A DNA stretch of 54,809 nucleotides, from positions 1-54,809 of the forward strand of contig JAUYMY010000076.1 in the NCBI GenBank assembly GCA_030699385.1. The letters are read 5' to 3'. The DNA is from Methylobacter sp. (GTDB lineage Bacteria > Pseudomonadota > Gammaproteobacteria > Methylococcales > Methylomonadaceae). The position numbers and the translations under genes are program-made. Position 1 is the stretch's first letter; each line of letters opens with the position of its first letter. The notes below the pieces were generated by a model. It saw only the letters and a program-made list of their open reading frames with translations, searched no databases and was not told where the DNA came from. Positions 51,123 to 54,809 of the stretch are shown in pieces.

Positions 51123-51997
51123 TACAAAAACAAGATATCAAGTCCGCATGGGCGGAAAAATGGCCGGCACCGGCAAAATTGAATTTGATGTTGCGGATTA
51201 CCGGACAGCGCAGTGATGGCTACCATTTGCTGCAAACTGTGTTTCAGTTTATCGATTTGTGTGACTGGATAACCTTCCATCCAGTGAATGATGGGCGGGT
51301 AAGTTTGCAAAAAACTATGCCTGGCGTGCCTGAAGCTGATGACCTGACGGTAAGGGCTGCAAAGTTACTGAAGGCCGAAACGGGCTGCGAACAGGGCGTA
51401 TGCATTGAAGTGGAGAAAAACCTGCCGATGGGCGGTGGCTTGGGCGGTGGCAGTTCTGATGCGGCAACGGTGTTGGTGGTATTAAATCAGCTGTGGGATT
51501 TGCAGTTATCAACAGAAAAATTGATGGCGCTAGGCTTGGCCTTAGGAGCCGATGTACCCGCTTTCGTGTATGGCTATTCTTCATGGGCGGAAGGCGTCGG
51601 CGAAAAGCTTGAGAGAATAGATATTCCAGAACAATGGGTTGTGGTAATAAAACCGGATTGTCATGTAGATACAAAAGAAATATTTTCAGCTAAAGATTTG
51701 ACACGGAATAGTAAATCAATCAGAATAGCCGACTTTACAGCAGGCCAGCACCAAAACGATTGTCTTGGGGTGGTCAGCGAACGTTACCAATCTGTTAAAG
51801 ATGCTTTGGTTGATTTGTCTGGATTTTCTGAGGCAAGGCTAACCGGGACAGGGGCTTGTGTTTTTGCACAGTTCGATTCAGAAAATGCCGCAGCCAATGC
51901 GTGCAAGTCACTTCAAAAGAAATGGCAAGCTTACTTGGCGAAAGGCGTTAATGAATCACCTTTGTTTTCAAAGCTGAAGAAAGGTTACATATCATAA
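51119..51997 (+). CDS. ispE: 4-diphosphocytidyl-2-C-methylerythritol kinase
   Basis: Phosphorylates CDP-methylerythritol in the MEP isoprenoid pathway. The 292-residue GHMP kinase shows WPAPAKLNLMLRITGQRSDG (15-34), the ATP loop PMGGGLGGGSSDAATVL (about 104-120) and the C-terminal LTGTGACVFAQF. Its ATG overlaps the lolB stop by four bases. The tRNA(Gln) gene follows five bases after its stop. Confidence 0.97.
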   Translation: MIQKQDIKSAWAEKWPAPAKLNLMLRITGQRSDGYHLLQTVFQFIDLCDWITFHPVNDGRVSLQKTMPGVPEADDLTVRAAKLLKAETGCEQGVCIEVEKNLPMGGGLGGGSSDAATVLVVLNQLWDLQLSTEKLMALGLALGADVPAFVYGYSSWAEGVGEKLERIDIPEQWVVVIKPDCHVDTKEIFSAKDLTRNSKSIRIADFTAGQHQNDCLGVVSERYQSVKDALVDLSGFSEARLTGTGACVFAQFDSENAAANACKSLQKKWQAYLAKGVNESPLFSKLKKGYIS

Positions 51998-52001
51998 TTA
52001 T

Positions 52002-52076
52002 TGGGCCGTCGCCAAGCGGTAAGGCACGGGGTTTTGATCTCCGCATACCAAGGTTCGAATCCTTGCGGCCCAGCCA
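52002..52076 (+). tRNA. tRNA-Gln (TTG)
   Basis: Complete cloverleaf with acceptor arms TGGGCCG (52002-52008) and CGGCCCA (52066-52072), anticodon TTG in the loop TTTTGAT, T-loop GGTTCGAATCC and encoded CCA. It sits between ispE and prs, its usual place in gammaproteobacteria. Confidence 0.97.
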
Positions 52077-52114
52077 TTTACCTCCGTTAAGTTAAATTCG
52101 TGTGGGAGTGCTTG

Positions 52115-53068
52115 ATGAGTGACACCTCTGTAATGGTGTTTTCTGGAAATGCCAACTTGGCTTTGTCAGAGGGTATAGTAAAAAAGCTCAACATGCGTCT
52201 CGGCATGGCAACTGTCGGGAGATTCAGTGATGGGGAGGTTGCGGTAGAAATTGAGGAAAATGTTCGCGGTAAGGATGTTTTCGTTATTCAGCCGACTTGC
52301 TCGCCCACAAATGAAAATTTAATGGAATTGTTGGTGATGATGGATGCTCTTCATAGGGCTTCTGCGTCACGAATAACTGCGGTCATGCCTTATTACGGTT
52401 ATGCGCGACAGGATAGAAGATCGCGATCAGCCCGGGTGCCTATTAGCGCGAAGCTGGTTGCAAAAATGATTGAACAGGCGGGTGCGCATCGGGTTTTAAC
52501 GGTCGATTTGCATGCTGATCAGATACAGGGTTTTTTTGATATACCTGTGGACAATGTTTACTCGTCGCCTATTCTTTTGGGTGATGTGTGGCGACAAAAA
52601 TATAAAGATCTAATTGTTGTCTCGCCTGATGTGGGCGGGGTTGTCAGAGCGAGAGCGCTGGCGAAACGATTGGATGATGCTGATCTTGCCATTATAGATA
52701 AGCGCAGGCCAAAGGCTAATGTTGCTGAAATTATGCACATTATTGGCGATGTTGATGGTCGTAGTTGTGTGTTAATAGATGATTTGGTTGATACGGCAGG
52801 AACGTTGTGTCATGCCGCAGAAGCCTTAAAGAAGCATGGCGCAATTAAAGTGGTTGCTTATTGTACTCATGCTGTGTTGTCGGGTTCGGCTTTAAAAAAT
52901 ATAAATAGCTCTGAGCTTGATGAGTTGGTTGTTACAGATACCATTCCACTGAGTGATGAGGCTTTAAAAATGGGCAGAATAAGGCAGCTGAGTGTTGCGG
53001 AAATGCTGGCTGAAACCATACGTCGCATAGCCGTTGGCGAGTCGGTTAGTTCGCTCTATGTTGATTAA
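52115..53068 (+). CDS. prs: Ribose-phosphate pyrophosphokinase
   Basis: Makes PRPP from ribose 5-phosphate and ATP for nucleotide, histidine and tryptophan synthesis. The 317-residue protein has the family start [20 protein letters not shown], the ATP/ribose loop ([17 protein letters not shown] at 130-146) and the PRPP-binding [13 protein letters not shown] (220-232). The ATG at 52115 with GGGAG upstream gives the standard N-terminus (the frame is open to 52100). purC elsewhere in the window uses the downstream product of this pathway. Confidence 0.98.
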   Translation: MSDTSVMVFSGNANLALSEGIVKKLNMRLGMATVGRFSDGEVAVEIEENVRGKDVFVIQPTCSPTNENLMELLVMMDALHRASASRITAVMPYYGYARQDRRSRSARVPISAKLVAKMIEQAGAHRVLTVDLHADQIQGFFDIPVDNVYSSPILLGDVWRQKYKDLIVVSPDVGGVVRARALAKRLDDADLAIIDKRRPKANVAEIMHIIGDVDGRSCVLIDDLVDTAGTLCHAAEALKKHGAIKVVAYCTHAVLSGSALKNINSSELDELVVTDTIPLSDEALKMGRIRQLSVAEMLAETIRRIAVGESVSSLYVD

Positions 53069-53124
53069 TAGTTAATTGATAAAATTTAATTTGTTGTGCT
53101 CGATAGCACGGGGTTGAGAGAAAA

Positions 53125-53727
53125 ATGTCTAACGTATTTGAGTTTGTTGCCGAAAGTCGTGGGCAATCAGGTAAGGGCGCTGCTAGAAGAGTGCGTCGTA
53201 CAGGTAATGTGCCTGCGGTGATATACGGTGGGCATGGTGAGCCTCAAATGCTTTCGCTAAGCCATAATGAAGTGATTAAACACCTGTCTCACGAGGCGGT
53301 TTACTCGCACGTTTTGGATATTAACGTCGATGGTAAGGTTGAAAAAGCAATTTTGAAGGGTGTTCAGCGTCATCCTGCCAAGTTTCAGGTTTTGCACTTG
53401 GATTTTCTTCGTGTGAGTATGTCTGAAGCGGTAAAGGTGCATGTGCCCCTGCATTTTATCAACGAAGCTACTTCCGTTGGTGGTAAAAAAGGTGGCATTG
53501 TTACTCACTCAATGATTGATGTTGAGGTTTCTTGTTTGCCGACGGCGCTGCCTGATTATATCGAAGTCGATTTGAAAGGATTGGATATTGGTGATTCAGC
53601 TCATCTTTCCGATATTGTTTTGCCTGCTGGTGTTGAGATTGTAGCCCTGGCCCAAGGGTCTGAGCATGATCATCCTGTTGCATCAATGATGGCATCCAAG
53701 GCAAGTAAAGACGAAACTACTTCATAG
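53125..53727 (+). CDS. rplY: 50S ribosomal protein L25 (CTC type)
   Basis: Binds 5S rRNA in the large subunit. The 200-residue form is the longer general-stress-protein CTC type, with an N-terminal L25 domain (RGQSGKGAARRVRRTGNVPA, 13-32; then VIYGGHGEPQMLSL) and a C-terminal beta domain (VGGKKGGIVTHSMIDVEVSC). It lies 56 bases after prs and 12 before pth, a common trio. Confidence 0.96.
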   Translation: MSNVFEFVAESRGQSGKGAARRVRRTGNVPAVIYGGHGEPQMLSLSHNEVIKHLSHEAVYSHVLDINVDGKVEKAILKGVQRHPAKFQVLHLDFLRVSMSEAVKVHVPLHFINEATSVGGKKGGIVTHSMIDVEVSCLPTALPDYIEVDLKGLDIGDSAHLSDIVLPAGVEIVALAQGSEHDHPVASMMASKASKDETTS

Positions 53728-53739
53728 CTTAAGCTTGAT

Positions 53740-54306
53740 ATGATTAAGTTAATAGTTGGTCTGGGTAATCCAGGTCGACAGTACGAAAAAACCCGGCATA
53801 ATGCCGGGTTTTTGTTTTTAGATAGACTGGTTTCTCGGCTGAATTGTAGTTGGGTTGTAGAGTCGAGGTTTGATGGTGTGTTGGCGAGTCTTGATGTTGC
53901 CGGTAGTAAGGTAATGTTGCTAAAGCCGGCTACATTTATGAATCGAAGTGGGCAGGCCGTGGGTAAAGTTGCTCGGTATTATAAGTTGGCGCCCGAAGAG
54001 ATTCTGGTTGTTCATGATGAGCTTGATTTTGATGTTGGTGTGATAAAGCTGAAAAAAGACGGCGGTCATGCTGGACATAACGGCTTGAGGGATATTATTG
54101 CGCACTTGGCCTCAAAAGATTTTTATCGTCTAAGGGTTGGTATTGGTCGGCCTTCGGCTGGAGCGGTAGTTGCCGATTTCGTGTTGTCGCCGCCCTCTAA
54201 AGCCGAGTTGGAGTTAATAGTATTCGCGTTTGATAGGGCTAGTGACTTTGTAGGGCAAATGGTCACGAGCGAGATGTCGGCTGTGATGAATAAATTGAAT
54301 ACCTAA
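53740..54306 (+). CDS. pth: Peptidyl-tRNA hydrolase
   Basis: Frees tRNA from dropped-off peptidyl-tRNA. The 188-residue enzyme has the start KLIVGLGNPGRQYEKTRHNA with catalytic H21 in TRHNAGF, then LLKPATFMNRSGQAV (about 65-79), the second catalytic region VVHDELDFDVG (about 90-100) and GGHAGHNGLRDI (107-118). Normal length. Its 5' end contains a terminator-like hairpin (53787-53819) that may set its expression below that of rplY. Confidence 0.98.
   Translation: MIKLIVGLGNPGRQYEKTRHNAGFLFLDRLVSRLNCSWVVESRFDGVLASLDVAGSKVMLLKPATFMNRSGQAVGKVARYYKLAPEEILVVHDELDFDVGVIKLKKDGGHAGHNGLRDIIAHLASKDFYRLRVGIGRPSAGAVVADFVLSPPSKAELELIVFAFDRASDFVGQMVTSEMSAVMNKLNT
53787..53819 (+). terminator. Terminator-like hairpin inside the start of pth
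   Basis: A 27-bp palindrome with 13-bp arms, 53787-53799 and 53801-53813, of composition A5-ACCCGGCAT around one base, followed by G and T5. On RNA it forms a GC-rich stem with a small loop and U-rich tail, the layout of an intrinsic terminator 60 bases after rplY. It overlaps codons 17-25 of pth, which encode the conserved KTRHNAGF, so coding pressure contributes to the palindrome. Confidence 0.6.
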
Positions 54307-54364
54307 AGAATTAATCTTGACAGCATTAGTTTAATAAGCGAGAATAGACAGCTTATCCGATAAC

Positions 54365-54449
54365 GGAGGGGTTCCCGAGCGGCCAAAGGGATCAGACTGT
54401 AAATCTGCCGGCTCTGCCTTCGGAGGTTCGAATCCTCCCCCCTCCACCA
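54365..54449 (+). tRNA. tRNA-Tyr (GTA)
   Basis: Long type-II tRNA with a variable arm; acceptor GGAGGGG (54365-54371) pairs with CCCCTCC (54439-54445); anticodon GTA in ACTGTAAAT; CCA is encoded. First of three tRNAs before tuf. Confidence 0.96.
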
Positions 54450-54468
54450 TCTAATTTATAAAGTATCC

Positions 54469-54542
54469 GCGGGTGTAGTTCAATGGTAGAACTCCAGCCT
54501 TCCAAGCTGATCACGTGGGTTCGATTCCCATCACCCGCTCCA
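54469..54542 (+). tRNA. tRNA-Gly (TCC)
   Basis: Acceptor GCGGGTG (54469-54475) pairs with CACCCGC (54532-54538); anticodon stem CAGC/GCTG with loop CTTCCAA giving TCC; discriminator T and encoded CCA. Confidence 0.96.
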
Positions 54543-54559
54543 AATTCAAAAATAATTAA

Positions 54560-54635
<76 letters not shown>

Positions 54636-54668
54636 TGTTTTGTGTTGATTGTTAAGAGGTGTATTTTA

Positions 54669-54809
54669 ATGGCCAAAGAAAAATTTTCACGTAGCAAGCC
54701 CCACGTAAACGTCGGCACCATCGGTCACGTCGATCATGGTAAGACTACCTTAACTGCTGCCTTAACCAAAGTAATGGCTGAGCTCCAAGGTGGAGAAGTT
54801 AAAGCGTTT
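54669..54809 (+). CDS. tuf: Elongation factor Tu, N-terminal part
   Basis: First 47 codons of EF-Tu, cut by the window edge. EF-Tu brings aminoacyl-tRNA to the ribosome. The start [20 protein letters not shown] is diagnostic and GHVDHGKT (19-26) is the GTP P-loop. A ribosome site (AGAGGTG) precedes the ATG. It is cotranscribed with the preceding tRNAs in many gammaproteobacteria. Confidence 0.97.
   Translation, partial: MAKEKFSRSKPHVNVGTIGHVDHGKTTLTAALTKVMAELQGGEVKAF

Overview
The window looks like a chromosomal segment of a gammaproteobacterium, most likely a methanotroph-type bacterium of the Methylococcales, though that narrower placement is an inference from overall gene style and repeat content. 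Gammaproteobacterial signs are the order hemA-prfA-prmC, the order lolB-ispE-tRNA-prs-rplY-pth, the tRNA(Tyr)-tRNA(Gly)-tRNA(Thr)-tuf cluster at the right edge, a tesA/ybbA/ybbP locus, and TusD/TusC sulfur-relay proteins. By eye the core genes are close to balanced in base composition; positions 2.9-11.5 kb are clearly more AT-rich.

Layout. 0-2.9 kb: the end of a molybdate import locus (modB, modC, a two-domain molbindin) followed by a decayed second copy of the 5' part of modC. 2.9-11.5 kb: an accessory cassette on one strand with very small gaps. It holds two small unknown genes bracketed by a direct repeat, a large Sel1-repeat protein ending in a histidine-kinase-like module, a partner with an apparently intact receiver domain and a C-terminal R-N-x3-H motif typical of HEPN RNases, two PIN-domain toxin-antitoxin pairs, a Uma2-type nuclease-fold protein and a large Nudix-like protein. 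This kinase plus receiver-HEPN pair is the best candidate for an undescribed, probably defensive, system. 11.7-15.8 kb: a secreted beta-rich BACON protein, a methyltransferase and purC. 15.9-22.5 kb: an RND heavy-metal efflux operon read leftwards. 22.7-23.4 kb: a HigBA-like toxin-antitoxin pair. 23.6-35.2 kb: mostly single genes and short operons, including a GAF/HD-GYP protein, a MarR regulator beside a long palindrome, ribA, tusDC, a TauE-type permease, NfeD/SPFH membrane proteins and tesA. 35.2-38.7 kb: the ybbA-ybbP ABC exporter genes with a broken parD between them. 39.4-43.5 kb: a dicarboxylate/amino-acid symporter and the cstA-ybdD pyruvate transporter. 44.8-48.6 kb: a JAMM peptidase and prmC-prfA-hemA leftwards. 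48.8-54.8 kb: a TPR lipoprotein, lolB, ispE, tRNA(Gln), prs, rplY, pth, three tRNAs and the start of tuf.

Short non-coding repeats are prominent. One family has the core CACCACGAAG...CTTCGTGGTG and ends resembling GGTAACTTCTCATTA; it mostly lies between convergent genes, where it probably also terminates transcription. A second, longer family (27.4, 30.6 and 33.2 kb) is rich in CACGAAA and lies just beyond gene 3' ends. Further perfect hairpins lie at 96-183 and 40854-40918. Broken genes (modC copy, a DUF1348 gene, parD, an antitoxin leader) show active turnover. No CRISPR array, rRNA, integrase or transposase gene was seen.
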